A DNA stretch of 64,000 nt from Coriobacterium glomerans PW2 (lineage in GTDB: Bacteria > Actinomycetota > Coriobacteriia > Coriobacteriales > Coriobacteriaceae): positions 992,001 to 1,056,000 of the forward strand of contig NC_015389.1 of the NCBI RefSeq assembly GCF_000195315.1, read 5' to 3'. The position numbers and the translations under genes are program-made. Under the pieces are notes generated by a model. It was not told the origin of the DNA. It ran no database searches and was given only the letters and a program-made list of their open reading frames with translations. This document shows positions 47,954 through 56,629 of this stretch, one piece after another. How positions within the stretch are numbered: the stretch's first letter is position 1; every line of letters begins with the position of its first letter.

Positions 47954-48021
47954 TAGCGCAGACCAGACAGAATGAACGAGAACCAGCCTCTGTCGAGGTC
48001 TGCTCGAAAGGAGATGCGGCC

Positions 48022-48828
48022 ATGATCAGGAGGTTCGCGACACGTGCCGCATTCGGACTCGTCTATGCCGCGCTCGTCATCGCGAGTCTGCTTCTCGGCG
48101 TCGTCCCCACGGCGATGCTGTTCGGCCTTCTGAGTTGTTTGTGCTGCTTTGAGTTCTTTCGCCTCATGCGCATCGACGGCAAGCTGCCCTGCGAGCCGCT
48201 CGGGCTCGTCGCGTCGGTGCTCTTCCCGCTTTCCGCGCTCGGAGATTCGCGGTTTTTGAATGCCCTGCTGTTCATTCTCGTGCTTTCGGTGGGTCTTTGG
48301 TACGCGTACTCGCCTCGCACGCGCATCGCGGATGTCGCGGTCACGCTCATGGGCCCTCTGTACACGGGTTTCATGCTCTCTTCTGTGGTTCTGCTTCGCG
48401 AGGCGAGACCCGGGTTCGCCGGCGCGCTTCTCGCCATCGGAGTGTGCGCCTCCCTGTGGGTATCGGATTCCGCCGCCTATATCGTGGGGAGCAGGATCGG
48501 CAGGCACAAGCTCGCTCCAAAGATCTCTCCCAACAAGAGCTGGGAGGGTTTTGTCGGCGGTATCGTGGGATCGATCGCGATCTGGCTCATCTTGTGGGGA
48601 AGCCAGCTGTACGGACTGGATCTCTTTCATGCCGTTCTGTTCGCCATCATCGTGGATGTTCTCGGCGTCTTCGGGGATCTCATCGAGTCGCGCATCAAGC
48701 GCGGCGTAGGCGTCAAGGACTCCGGGGATCTCATACCCGGTCACGGTGGAATGCTCGATCGATGCGACTCGCTCATCTTCGGGTGCATCACCGCTCAGCT
48801 CCTGCTTCTCATCGGGGGCATCATATGA
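48022..48828 (+). CDS. cdsA: Phosphatidate cytidylyltransferase
   Basis: Makes CDP-diacylglycerol, the branch point for phospholipids. It is an integral membrane enzyme of 268 residues with about eight hydrophobic segments. The family signature near the C-terminus (SPNKSWEGFVGG; GDLIESRIKRGVGVKD; IPGHGGMLDRCDS) contains the metal-binding acids. AAGGAG lies 8 bases before ATG 48022; an earlier ATG at 47950 overlapping the uppS stop is possible but gives a non-hydrophobic 24-residue extension. It overlaps dxr by 4 bases. Confidence 0.95.
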   Translation: MIRRFATRAAFGLVYAALVIASLLLGVVPTAMLFGLLSCLCCFEFFRLMRIDGKLPCEPLGLVASVLFPLSALGDSRFLNALLFILVLSVGLWYAYSPRTRIADVAVTLMGPLYTGFMLSSVVLLREARPGFAGALLAIGVCASLWVSDSAAYIVGSRIGRHKLAPKISPNKSWEGFVGGIVGSIAIWLILWGSQLYGLDLFHAVLFAIIVDVLGVFGDLIESRIKRGVGVKDSGDLIPGHGGMLDRCDSLIFGCITAQLLLLIGGII

Positions 48829-49997
48829 TCTGCGACGAGCCGCAGCGCGTCGCCATACTCGGTTGCACGGGATCGATCGGGACCCAGACACTCGATGTCT
48901 GCCGTCGCAACGCCGATCGAATCCAGGTGGTCGCGCTGTCGGCGCATGGGCGCACAGAAGAACTCGTCGCCGCCGCTCGCGAGTTCAAGGTGGCGGCGGT
49001 CGCAGTCTCGGACACCGAACATGCGGATGACCCCGTCCTTTCTGAGCTGCCCGCCGGATGCGAGGTCGGATTCGGATCTCGTGCCGTGAGCGCGCTGGCC
49101 GAACGCGAGGATGTGGACACGGTGCTCGTATCGATCGTCGGCGTCGCGGGCCTCGAGGCGAGTCTGAGAGCGGTCGAGGCGGGAAAGCGCCTCGCCCTGG
49201 CGAACAAGGAGTCCCTCGTGGTGGGGGGCGACCTGCTCATGCCGCGCGCAGCCGCCGATCAGATCCTGCCGGTCGACTCGGAGCACTCGGCGATACTGCA
49301 GTGTCGCCTCGGTGAACCTGCACGCGATGTGCATGCGATCTGGCTCACCTGCTCGGGGGGACCGTTTTTCGGTCGGTCCCGTGCGAGCTTGGATTCGGTG
49401 AGCGTGGGCGAGGCGCTGTCGCATCCCACGTGGTCGATGGGGGCGAAGATATCCATCGACTCGGCGACGCTCATGAACAAGGGGCTCGAGCGCATAGAGG
49501 CGCATCATCTGTTCGGGGTGCCCTACGATGCTATCGTCGTCCTCATTCAGCGTCAATCGAAGATCCACTCGATGGTCGAGTACGCGGATGGATCGGTGAT
49601 CGCTCATCTGGGCGCCTCGGACATGCGCATCCCGATACAGTACGCCCTGTCCTATCCCGCTCGCTGGGAGACGCCAGCGCCTCGTCTGGATTTCCGCACG
49701 ATCGGCTCACTCGATTTCGCCGCGCCGGATCTGGATGCGTTTCGCTGTCTGGAGCTTGCCGACCAAGCCGGTCGGATCGCCGGGACGATGCCCTGTGTTC
49801 TGAACGCCGCCAACGAGGTCGCCGTCGCGGCGTTTCTGGCTGGGCGCTGCGCGTTCGCAGACATCGACCGGGTCGTAGAATCGTGCATGGCATCGCACGA
49901 CGCGTCCCCGGTCGAATCATTCGATCAGCTCATCGATATCGATGACGAGACCCGTCACCGCGCGGAGGACCTCCTTCGACGGCTTCGGGCATCATGA
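48825..49997 (+). CDS. dxr: 1-deoxy-D-xylulose 5-phosphate reductoisomerase
   Basis: Second enzyme of the MEP isoprenoid pathway, target of fosmidomycin. It has 390 residues. The NADPH motif ILGCTGSIGTQTLDV opens the protein. LANKESLVVGG, PVDSEHSAI (metal site), TCSGGPF and IDSATLMNKGLE follow. The ATG overlaps the cdsA stop. Together with ispG, encoded two genes later, it supplies precursors to UppS. Confidence 0.97.
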   Translation: MICDEPQRVAILGCTGSIGTQTLDVCRRNADRIQVVALSAHGRTEELVAAAREFKVAAVAVSDTEHADDPVLSELPAGCEVGFGSRAVSALAEREDVDTVLVSIVGVAGLEASLRAVEAGKRLALANKESLVVGGDLLMPRAAADQILPVDSEHSAILQCRLGEPARDVHAIWLTCSGGPFFGRSRASLDSVSVGEALSHPTWSMGAKISIDSATLMNKGLERIEAHHLFGVPYDAIVVLIQRQSKIHSMVEYADGSVIAHLGASDMRIPIQYALSYPARWETPAPRLDFRTIGSLDFAAPDLDAFRCLELADQAGRIAGTMPCVLNAANEVAVAAFLAGRCAFADIDRVVESCMASHDASPVESFDQLIDIDDETRHRAEDLLRRLRAS

Positions 49998-50007
49998 AGG
50001 GCGCGAT

Positions 50008-51375
50008 ATGCACGTGATCTCCGCGGTTCTCTCCGTTGTTTTCTGGGGCGTGGTCCTGCTCTCGCCGCTTGTCTTCGTGCATGAGGGCGGTCACTTCCTC
50101 GCGGCGCGCGCCTGCGGGGTGCGTGTGACGGAGTTCTTTCTGGGTCTGCCGTTCCGCTGGCGGCTGAGTCACACCTCAAAGCGTTCGGGCACACGGTTCG
50201 GGGTGACGCCGATTCTGCTCGGAGGCTACGCCATGATCTCGGGCATGGATCCAGAGAGCAGCGAGTGGGCCCCGCAGGTTCTGAGGCTCGTGCACGAAGC
50301 GGGCTCGATGCGGGTCGCCGACATCGCTCGCGCCCTGTCGATCACGGAATATGAGGCGGGAGACGCGTGCGCGATGCTGGCCGGATGGGGCTCGCTCGCG
50401 CCGGTCGATGACGGACGTCACGAGTCGAAGCGCTCCGAGGAGAGCTATCCGAGCCGGTATGCGAGCGTTGCCCGAGACGCGGAGGGCAACACCGTCTTGG
50501 ATGGTCGCAGATTCGATCGGCACCATGCCACCTCTCAGGGGGAGCCATGGGAGCCACCGATGGAGGAGCGCGGCTTCTTCGAGCGCGAGAGGTCGCGAAC
50601 CTATCTGGGATCGAGCATCTGGAAGCGCGCGTGCATGCTGCTTGCGGGTATCGCTGTCAACATCTTGTCCGGCGTCCTGCTCATCATGTGCGTCTACTCG
50701 ATTATCGGCGTCACGGTGATCAAGGATGTGAACGCCGTCGGCGGTATCAAAGAGGGCTCGGCCGCGTCCGCAGCGGGCATCGAGGCGGGCGATCGCATCA
50801 TCTCGCTCGATGGAGAGACGACCGAGACATGGACCGATATCCTGCATGCGATCAAAGGCGCGCCCAAGGGCAGCGCTTTCTCGATCGAGTTCGAGCATGA
50901 TCGAGAACTTCGCAGCGCAAGCATCACGCTCGGCTCCGATGAGCCGCTCGGAATCCAGGCCACGACCGAGGTCGCGCATCTGAACCCCGTCGATTCAGCC
51001 AAGCTCTCGATATCATATCTCGCCGCCACCGGGCAAGCGGTCGTTCGACTGGTGCAGCCCCAGCACACCATGGAGGTGCTCGACAGCTCGACATCGATCG
51101 TGGGGATCTCGGTCATGTCGGCGCAGGCTGCATCGGTGGGAATCGCCACGTTTCTTCAGCTTGCCGGTCTGCTCTCGTTCTCCCTGGCCTTCATGAACCT
51201 GCTGCCGATCCCACCGCTGGACGGCGGCAAGCTCGTGTTCGAGGTCATCCAGGCGCTGCTTCCCCGTAAAATCCCCCTGAGGATACAAAACGCGGTCAAC
51301 ATCGCGGGAATCTTTATATTCGCGCTTCTGTTCATATACCTGCTGCGCGGGGACATTCTGCGCATCTTCTCCTGA
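50008..51375 (+). CDS. rseP: RseP-type site-2 protease with PDZ domain and an unusual cytosolic insertion
   Basis: An intramembrane metalloprotease of 455 residues. The zinc motif HEGGH is at residues 25-29 in the first helix, a PDZ domain spans about 225-310, and the C-terminal LLPIPPLDGGK loop supplies the third ligand. Between the first helix region and the second helix (starting near residue 205) lies an extra segment, about residues 80-197. Its first part looks like a small helix-turn-helix domain (VLRLVHEAGS, VADIARALSITEYEAGDACAML). The segment should lie in the cytosol. AAGGGC 6 bases upstream supports ATG 50008. It sits between dxr and ispG. Confidence 0.93.
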   Translation: MHVISAVLSVVFWGVVLLSPLVFVHEGGHFLAARACGVRVTEFFLGLPFRWRLSHTSKRSGTRFGVTPILLGGYAMISGMDPESSEWAPQVLRLVHEAGSMRVADIARALSITEYEAGDACAMLAGWGSLAPVDDGRHESKRSEESYPSRYASVARDAEGNTVLDGRRFDRHHATSQGEPWEPPMEERGFFERERSRTYLGSSIWKRACMLLAGIAVNILSGVLLIMCVYSIIGVTVIKDVNAVGGIKEGSAASAAGIEAGDRIISLDGETTETWTDILHAIKGAPKGSAFSIEFEHDRELRSASITLGSDEPLGIQATTEVAHLNPVDSAKLSISYLAATGQAVVRLVQPQHTMEVLDSSTSIVGISVMSAQAASVGIATFLQLAGLLSFSLAFMNLLPIPPLDGGKLVFEVIQALLPRKIPLRIQNAVNIAGIFIFALLFIYLLRGDILRIFS

Positions 51376-51408
51376 GAGCGACCTCGAGCGCCGCCGAAAG
51401 GAACGCCC

Positions 51409-52482
51409 ATGCAAACCGATCTTCCGCGTGATCTCACGCGCCCCGTCCGGGTCGGCTCCCTTGTCATCGGAGGCGGCGCGCCGGTCGCGGTCCAGTCTAT
51501 GACCTCGACGCCGACCGAGGACGCTCCGGCGACGATCGCGCAGGTGCGCGCGCTCGCCGAGGCGGGATGCGATCTCGTGCGCGTCTCGGTGCCGACGCGA
51601 TCGGCGCTCGCGGGCTTCGCCGAGGTGTGCGCGGCCTCCCCGGTGCCGATCGTAGCCGATATCCACTTCGATTATCGGCTGGCGATCGACGCGCTCGCTG
51701 CGGGTGCGGCGAAGCTGCGCATCAATCCCGGCAACATCGGATCCTGGAAGCGCGTCGACGCGGTGATCGATGCCGCCGGGGCAGCCGGAGCCGCCATTCG
51801 GATCGGTGTCAACGCCGGATCGCTCGAGGATGATATCGCATGTCGCGATGATCTCACTCAATCAGAGAAACTCGTTGCATCCTGTTTGCGTTTCGTCGAG
51901 CACTTCGAGGCCCGGGGCTTCACTGATATCGTCTTGTCCGCTAAGACCCACAGCGTCCCCATGACCCTGGAGACCGGCCGCGCGCTCGCCAGCGAGCTTC
52001 CGCACATACCGCTTCATCTGGGTGTCACCGAGGCCGGCACGCTGCGTCAGGGTACGGTCAAAGGAGCTGTCGCGCTGGGGATCCTGCTTTCCGAGGGGAT
52101 CGGCGACACCGTTCGCGTCTCGCTCACCGCCGACCCGCTGCAGGAGGTTCCCGTCGCCTGGGACATCCTGTCGAGCCTGGGGATCCGTCGGCGCGGGCCC
52201 GAGATCGTCTCGTGTCCCACATGCGCGCGCTGCCAGGTCGACCTCATCGACATCGCGAATCGCATCTCCGCGCAGCTGGAGCATGTCGATGCTCCCATTT
52301 CGGTTGCGGTCATGGGATGCGTCGTGAACGGTCCGGGGGAGGCGGCTGACGCCGATATCGGCGTCGCATGCGGAAAAGGTCAGGCCGCACTCTTTCGCCG
52401 CGGCGAGATAATTGGTAAAGTTGCCGAGAGGGATATCGTCGAGGCGCTCATGCGCGAGGTTCACTCATATGTGAGGAGCTAG
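51409..52482 (+). CDS. ispG: 4-hydroxy-3-methylbut-2-en-1-yl diphosphate synthase (GcpE)
   Basis: Iron-sulfur enzyme of the penultimate MEP-pathway step. It has 357 residues. The N-terminal TIM barrel starts with VAVQSMTSTPTED. The C-terminal cluster ligands are in SCPTCAR and GCVVNGPGEA. AAAGGA precedes ATG 51409. It lies with dxr in the same operon, which feeds UppS. Confidence 0.97.
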   Translation: MQTDLPRDLTRPVRVGSLVIGGGAPVAVQSMTSTPTEDAPATIAQVRALAEAGCDLVRVSVPTRSALAGFAEVCAASPVPIVADIHFDYRLAIDALAAGAAKLRINPGNIGSWKRVDAVIDAAGAAGAAIRIGVNAGSLEDDIACRDDLTQSEKLVASCLRFVEHFEARGFTDIVLSAKTHSVPMTLETGRALASELPHIPLHLGVTEAGTLRQGTVKGAVALGILLSEGIGDTVRVSLTADPLQEVPVAWDILSSLGIRRRGPEIVSCPTCARCQVDLIDIANRISAQLEHVDAPISVAVMGCVVNGPGEAADADIGVACGKGQAALFRRGEIIGKVAERDIVEALMREVHSYVRS

Positions 52483-52485
52483 GCT

Positions 52486-54216
52486 GTGACCTATGTGATG
52501 AAGATGTCGAATCTGTACGCGCCGACGCTCAAGGAGGACCCGGCAGAAGCGGACCTGGTGAGCCATCGGCTGCTTCTGAGGGCCGGCATGATCCGAAAGA
52601 TGGCTTCGGGAATCTACAGCTATCTGCCGCTCGCGTGGCGCTCGCTCAAAAAGATCGAGGAGATCGTGCGCGACGAGATGGACGCGATCGGCGCACAGGA
52701 GTGCCTGCTGCCGATTCTCACCGATGCCGAGCTGTGGCGCCTCTCCGGCCGCTGGGACGCATACGGTCCCGAGCTCATGCGTATCGTCGATCGGCATCAG
52801 CGGCAGTTCGCACTCGGCCCCACCCATGAGGAGACCGTAACCGATCTCGTCAAGAACGAGCTCGCGAGCTATCGGCAGCTGCCCGTCAGCCTCTATCAGA
52901 TACAGACGAAGTTCCGTGATGAGATGCGTCCCCGATTCGGCCTCATGCGCGGTCGAGAGTTCATCATGAAGGACGCCTACTCGTTCTCAGCCACTCAGGC
53001 ATCGCTGCAGGAGTGCTATGAGGATATGAAGGCCGCCTACGGACGCATCTGCGAGCGCTGCGGTCTCGCGGCGCTGCCGGTCGCGGCCGACTCAGGGCAG
53101 ATCGGCGGCGACACCTCTGTCGAATACATGGCTCTTGCAGACTCGGGCGAGGCGAGCCTCGTCTACTGCGACAGCTGCGGTTTCGCGGCAGACGATGAAG
53201 CCGCCTCCACGAGGGTGAGCGTCACCGAGGGCCCCGGGGACGGCGCCCTCGAGCGCGTGAGCACCCCCGGCCTCGCCTCGATCGCAGAGGTCGCGGCGCA
53301 TTTCGACATCCCTGAGAACGCGACGCGCAAATCTCTGGCGCTCATCGATGGCGGCGGCGTGCCCGTCGTCGCCATCGTCGCGGGCGACCGGGAACTCAAT
53401 GAGATCAAAGCGGGTCATCTGTTCGGCGACTACCACCTCATGGACGAAGAGGAGCTCGCCGCGACCGGCTTGCACAAGGGTTTCATCGGTCCGGTCGGAC
53501 TGCCTCGCGGAGTTCGGCTCGTGGCAGACGAGTCGCTGCGCGAGTCCGAGCGCTGGGTGTGCGGTGCCAACGAGGTCGACTTCCACTTGACCGGCGCCTG
53601 TCCGGGCAGAGATTTCGAGGTTGACGAGTGGGCGGATCTCGTGACCGTCGTAGCCGGAGATCCGTGTCCCGTGTGCGGCGAGGAGCTCTCCGGTGCGCGC
53701 GGCATCGAGGTGAGCCAGGTGTTTCAGCTGGGCACGAAGTACTCGCTTCCCATGGGTGCCACATTCACCGACGAGGCGGGTCGGACCCAGCCCATGCTCA
53801 TGGGCTGCTACGGTGTGGGCATCTCGCGCACCTTGGCCGCTGTCGTCGAGCAGCATCATGATGAGGCTGGCATCATCTGGCCCGTTTCGGTCGCTCCCTA
53901 CGAGGTCTCGATCGTTCTGCTCGATACGAAGCTTCAGGCATGCGTCGCGGCGGGCGATCGGCTCGCCTTTGAGCTGTCAGCCGGTGGCATCGACGTGGTG
54001 CTCGATGATCGCGCCGAGCGACCCGGAGTGAAGTTCGCTGACAACGATCTCATGGGCTTTCCCTACCAGATCATAGTCGGCAAGCGCGGCATCGCTGCCG
54101 GCACAGTCGAGATCAAAGATCGTGCAACCGGTGAGCGGGTCGATGTGGCGCTCGATGACGCATCGAACTATGCGGTGGAGCGAATTCGCCGCGCGCGCGG
54201 TGTGCGCTTCGCCTAG
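52486..54216 (+). CDS. proS: Prolyl-tRNA synthetase (bacterial type with editing insertion)
   Basis: Class II synthetase of 576 residues. The opening LYAPTLKEDPAEADLVSH and RAGMIRKMASGIYSYLPL are typical. Motif 2 is around TKFRDEMRPRFGLMRGREF. The editing INS domain spans about residues 225-390. Motif 3 is in MLMGCYGVGISR, and the anticodon domain is at the C-terminus. GTG 52486 has GAGGAG 7 bases upstream; ATG 52498 is an alternative. It ends the long pyrH-proS run. Confidence 0.97.
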   Translation: MTYVMKMSNLYAPTLKEDPAEADLVSHRLLLRAGMIRKMASGIYSYLPLAWRSLKKIEEIVRDEMDAIGAQECLLPILTDAELWRLSGRWDAYGPELMRIVDRHQRQFALGPTHEETVTDLVKNELASYRQLPVSLYQIQTKFRDEMRPRFGLMRGREFIMKDAYSFSATQASLQECYEDMKAAYGRICERCGLAALPVAADSGQIGGDTSVEYMALADSGEASLVYCDSCGFAADDEAASTRVSVTEGPGDGALERVSTPGLASIAEVAAHFDIPENATRKSLALIDGGGVPVVAIVAGDRELNEIKAGHLFGDYHLMDEEELAATGLHKGFIGPVGLPRGVRLVADESLRESERWVCGANEVDFHLTGACPGRDFEVDEWADLVTVVAGDPCPVCGEELSGARGIEVSQVFQLGTKYSLPMGATFTDEAGRTQPMLMGCYGVGISRTLAAVVEQHHDEAGIIWPVSVAPYEVSIVLLDTKLQACVAAGDRLAFELSAGGIDVVLDDRAERPGVKFADNDLMGFPYQIIVGKRGIAAGTVEIKDRATGERVDVALDDASNYAVERIRRARGVRFA

Positions 54217-54281
54217 AGTGAGGGCTATCGGTCGTTTTTGGCCGGGATAGAGCTTTGCTTGCGATTTGTTCGAGTTGGCTC

Positions 54282-54310
54282 TTGCAAACGCGCCTGCGAT
54301 CCCGTATATT
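54282..54310 (+). promoter_or_regulatory. Promoter of the tRNA-Ala/tRNA(CAT) pair
   Basis: TTGCAA (54282-54287) and TATATT (54305-54310) are 17 bases apart and lie 17 bases before the tRNA-Ala 5' end. Confidence 0.65.
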
Positions 54311-54326
54311 ATCTCCTGCACCGCTT

Positions 54327-54402
54327 GGGGGCGTAGCTCAGCTGGGAGAGCGCTTGACTGGCAGTCAAGAGGTCAGGGGTTCGATCCCCCTCGTCTCCAC
54401 CA
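54327..54402 (+). tRNA. tRNA-Ala (anticodon GGC)
   Basis: The acceptor GGGGGCG pairs with CGTCTCC using two G-U pairs. The anticodon stem CTTGA/TCAAG encloses loop CTGGCAG, giving anticodon GGC (codons GCC, GCU). The T arm is AGGGG-TTCGATC-CCCCT. The CCA end is encoded at 54400-54402. Confidence 0.94.
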
Positions 54403-54452
54403 CGCAGACTCGCAGCCTCTGAATCATCGATCTCAGGGGCTGTTCTCATTTC

Positions 54453-54528
54453 GGGCTTGTGGCGCAACGGTTAGCGCGGGGGACTCATAATCCCTAGGTT
54501 CTGGGTTCGAATCCCAGCAGGCCCACCA
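54453..54528 (+). tRNA. tRNA with anticodon CAT (elongator Met or lysidine-modified Ile2)
   Basis: The acceptor GGGCTTG pairs with CAGGCCC (one G-U). The anticodon stem GGGGA/TCCCT encloses CTCATAA. G1-C72 pairs normally and the three G-C pairs next to the loop are absent, so it is not the initiator. The A31-T39 pair next to the anticodon loop resembles Ile2, but I cannot separate elongator Met from Ile2 by eye. CCA is encoded. Confidence 0.9.
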
Positions 54529-54537
54529 AACCTAAAT

Positions 54538-54571
54538 AGCACGAACCCTTTGCGGTTCGTGCTTTTTTTTT
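54538..54571 (+). terminator. Terminator after the tRNA pair
   Basis: A perfect 10-bp stem (54538-54547 with 54554-54563) with a 6-base loop is followed by eight T residues. It ends the tRNA-Ala/tRNA(CAT) transcript. Confidence 0.92.
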
Positions 54572-54675
54572 CTGATAGAGCGCAGCTGTTTCTCCAATCC
54601 CCTCACATCGGTCCGCCCCATCGTTAATGGTAGGGTAAAGTTCTAGAGCGAGTCATCGTCTCGGAAAGAGTCTCT

Positions 54676-54918
54676 TTGAGACATCCAATTATCGCAAAGG
54701 ACGATGCAGCAACGGCATGGGAGCATTGCACCGCCTGCGCACCGTCGTTCGATGTAAACCCAGACAGGTATGTTGCAATTGGGATTGATTCTAAGGGAAG
54801 ACAGACAGAGCTTGTGGTCATCAGAAAGGAGGGTGGATCATGGCTAGTGATTCACACGCAGGCCCCGCAGAAAAAAGACATAAAGAAGAAGCTCGGATTC
54901 GAGAGGGGGAAGCAATGA
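54676..54918 (+). CDS. Small putative toxin of a type II toxin-antitoxin pair
   Basis: An 80-residue basic protein. The core ITxxxAxxAWEHC-like start (here IIAKDDAATAWEHC) and the strand pattern RYVAIGIDSKGR...ELVVI...WLVIHTQAP resemble small RelE/BrnT-like toxins that pair with ribbon-helix-helix antitoxins in Actinomycetota. TTG 54676 has GGAAAGAG 5 bases upstream. Its stop overlaps the antitoxin ATG (ATGA), the usual coupling. Codon use is much more AT-rich than the core genes, suggesting acquisition by transfer. The toxin assignment is by pattern and context; no catalytic residues can be named. Confidence 0.55.
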   Translation: MRHPIIAKDDAATAWEHCTACAPSFDVNPDRYVAIGIDSKGRQTELVVIRKEGGSWLVIHTQAPQKKDIKKKLGFERGKQ

Positions 54919-55186
54919 ATGATAAAGAAGTTTGCAAACTGTTTGATACTACATTAGAAGATGTTGCCGACGATGCCGATAGATACGAGCAAGGCGATTT
55001 TTCTGATTTTGATTTCTCAAAAACAGTACTTGGACGCCCGCTTGAAAAAGAAAAATGACAATGGTCTCTACTCAAGTTCCTAGATCTCGAGTTGAGGCGA
55101 TAAACTGAATTGCCAAAAAAGAGGGCATATCTCGCTCTGAATTCGTTAGAAGGGCAATCGATCATGAGCTTATGGAAATGAGATGA
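54915..55186 (+). pseudogene. Broken ribbon-helix-helix antitoxin gene
   Basis: The first frame (54915-55058) encodes MNDKEVCKLFDTTLEDVADD and continues to RPLEKEK before a stop. The next frame opens at an overlapping ATG (55055). It reads a short linker and RSRVEAIN, hits TGA at 55106-55108, then continues with IAKKEGISRSEFVRRAIDHE to 55186. That is a CopG/RHH domain with a stop where a residue such as Arg (CGA) would be expected. The frame change lies in an A-rich run (55045-55055). I infer one former antitoxin gene damaged by a frameshift and a nonsense mutation; alternatively, two overlapping genes of which the second is truncated. Confidence 0.6.
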
Positions 55187-55196
55187 GATCGCATGA

Positions 55197-55343
55197 AAAG
55201 GACCAAGGCGGGGTTTCGAGCGCTTCGGCGCGGCCAACGCCAACGCCCGGGCGATCGGTGCTCGGTTGGAGGAGCTGGGACGGAGCGTGGAGTACCGCTA
55301 TCCTGACGACGGGGCGATCCGCACGCCCGGTAGTCGCTACTGA
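55197..55343 (+). pseudogene. Unidentified coding remnant
   Basis: An open stretch of 48 codons without a start codon, beginning right after a stop. It encodes a C-terminal-looking segment (FGAANANARAIGARLEELGR, then VEYRYPDDGAIR and a stop). The composition is high-GC and protein-like, unlike the AT-rich module just upstream. I do not recognise the family. It is probably the tail of a gene whose front was lost. Confidence 0.25.
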
Positions 55344-55476
55344 GCGGCGGCAGGGAAAGTCGAAAAGGGACGGGTGCCGAGCATCCGCCTCCTTTCGCAT
55401 TTTTTAGTCGCGTTCATGATGTGAATCGAGACAACAAAACCCGTCCACCCCGATGCTGTTCCGCGATCAGGAGATC

Positions 55477-56520
55477 ATGGTCTTCAACGATTTCTTTGGA
55501 GGCCGAGGTCGTCGAGGAGGGGCGGCCAAGTCGTCCTACGAGCAGGAAGTCGCTACCGTCGTCGCCAAGCGGATCAAGATCCAGGCCACGACCCGCATGA
55601 CATCCGAGTTGCAATGGGCCGACGAGCATGCGCAGCGCGAGACCATCCGCGCCATCCAGGACGACCAGTGCGACGACATGAACTGGCTCCCCAGAGCCCG
55701 GAACGGCAGTTCTGCCGAACACGGTTTCCTCGAGATCGGGATCGCCAGTGCACGGTGCGCGAGAACATCGCAAGCTGTCGCGGCGCTCAGCTGCTGGGCG
55801 GCCTCAACGATTTCGGGTGCTTCGCCGACGGCCGGTATGACCACGGCGCTTCTGCTGCCCGGCCTGCTGGTGGCCACCTTGGTGCCGGCCGCCCCGATGA
55901 TTCTCCCCGCGCTGCTCGATAGCTGGAGCCGGCTCGTGCCCGGCAGTTGGGGCAGCGCGTGGTATCTCGCCCGCCGCAGCGCGACCTGGTCTATCGGCAT
56001 GAGCATGTCGGTCGAGACGCCGATCATGGTCGGCTTCGGGCTCGTCGCGGGTCTGTTCTCCGTCATACGCGTTCTGGCGGCCCACGCCCGCGCGCTCGGC
56101 GCCACCGATACGAGCGGCTTTCGATTGGACGTCTCGACCACGCTGCTTCTTCTCGGCGGCCCGGTGGTGCTCTGCGCCCTCAGCGCTGCCGTGAGCGTCA
56201 TCATGTCGTCGAGATCGCGCACCCGCGACGTAGCGCTGATGACGGTCGCCGGAGCCGATGCGCGCACGATCGTCGCAACTTCCGCGCTCGAGGCGCTCAT
56301 CCATGCGCTGAGCGCATCTGCCGTCGGCGCCGCGTCGGTGCTGGCAACCTGCGCTGTGGTCGACGGCGCCTACGGGCTTCCGTTTTCTGTCGGCATTGAT
56401 TTCATGCCGGGGTTGGTGGTCTCATCAGTCGGCTTCGCACTCGTGCTCGCGGCCACGCTCGCGCCGGCGATCGCCAATCTTCGTCGCCCGCCGGCGCGGG
56501 CGCTCTCATCCGGGCAGTGA
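55477..56520 (+). pseudogene. Chimeric open frame ending in half an FtsX-like ABC permease
   Basis: The part from 55837 to 56520 (227 residues) matches the C-terminal half of an FtsX/MacB-type permease: four or five hydrophobic segments and the hallmark cytosolic stretch RTRDVALMTVAGADARTI before the last helices. A full permease would need a large N-terminal half and an ATPase partner, neither present. The part from 55477 to about 55780 is hydrophilic (YEQEVATVVAKRIKIQATTR, DEHAQRETIRAIQ) and unrelated to permeases; I do not recognise it. The join suggests a deletion fused two genes in frame. Probably non-functional. Confidence 0.55.
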
Positions 56521-56593
56521 CCAGTCCGTTTAACCTCATCGGGGTAGCGTCGATCGGAGCCGGATCCGCGTCAGATGCCGCCCGAAAATACTG

Positions 56594-56621
56594 TTGACAA
56601 TTCGTTTGCCCTTTCTATAAT
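56594..56621 (+). promoter_or_regulatory. Consensus promoter of the DUF3887-YhfC operon
   Basis: TTGACA (56594-56599) and TATAAT (56616-56621) are both perfect, with a 16-base spacer. It is the strongest promoter match seen in the window. Transcription would begin near 56628, at the edge of the palindrome described next. Confidence 0.85.
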
Positions 56622-56629
56622 TCCTATAT

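Noticed and set aside
54453-54528. Initiator tRNA-Met
   Set aside because: The first base pair is a normal G-C, and the three consecutive G-C pairs adjacent to the anticodon loop are missing.
54840-54914. Upstream ATG for the antitoxin gene
   Set aside because: It would overlap the toxin gene by 79 bases; ATG 54915 overlaps the stop in the usual ATGA way and has a ribosome site.
55414-55773. Leftward open frame opposite the chimeric permease
   Set aside because: No ribosome site or recognisable family; it mirrors the codon bias of the rightward frame.
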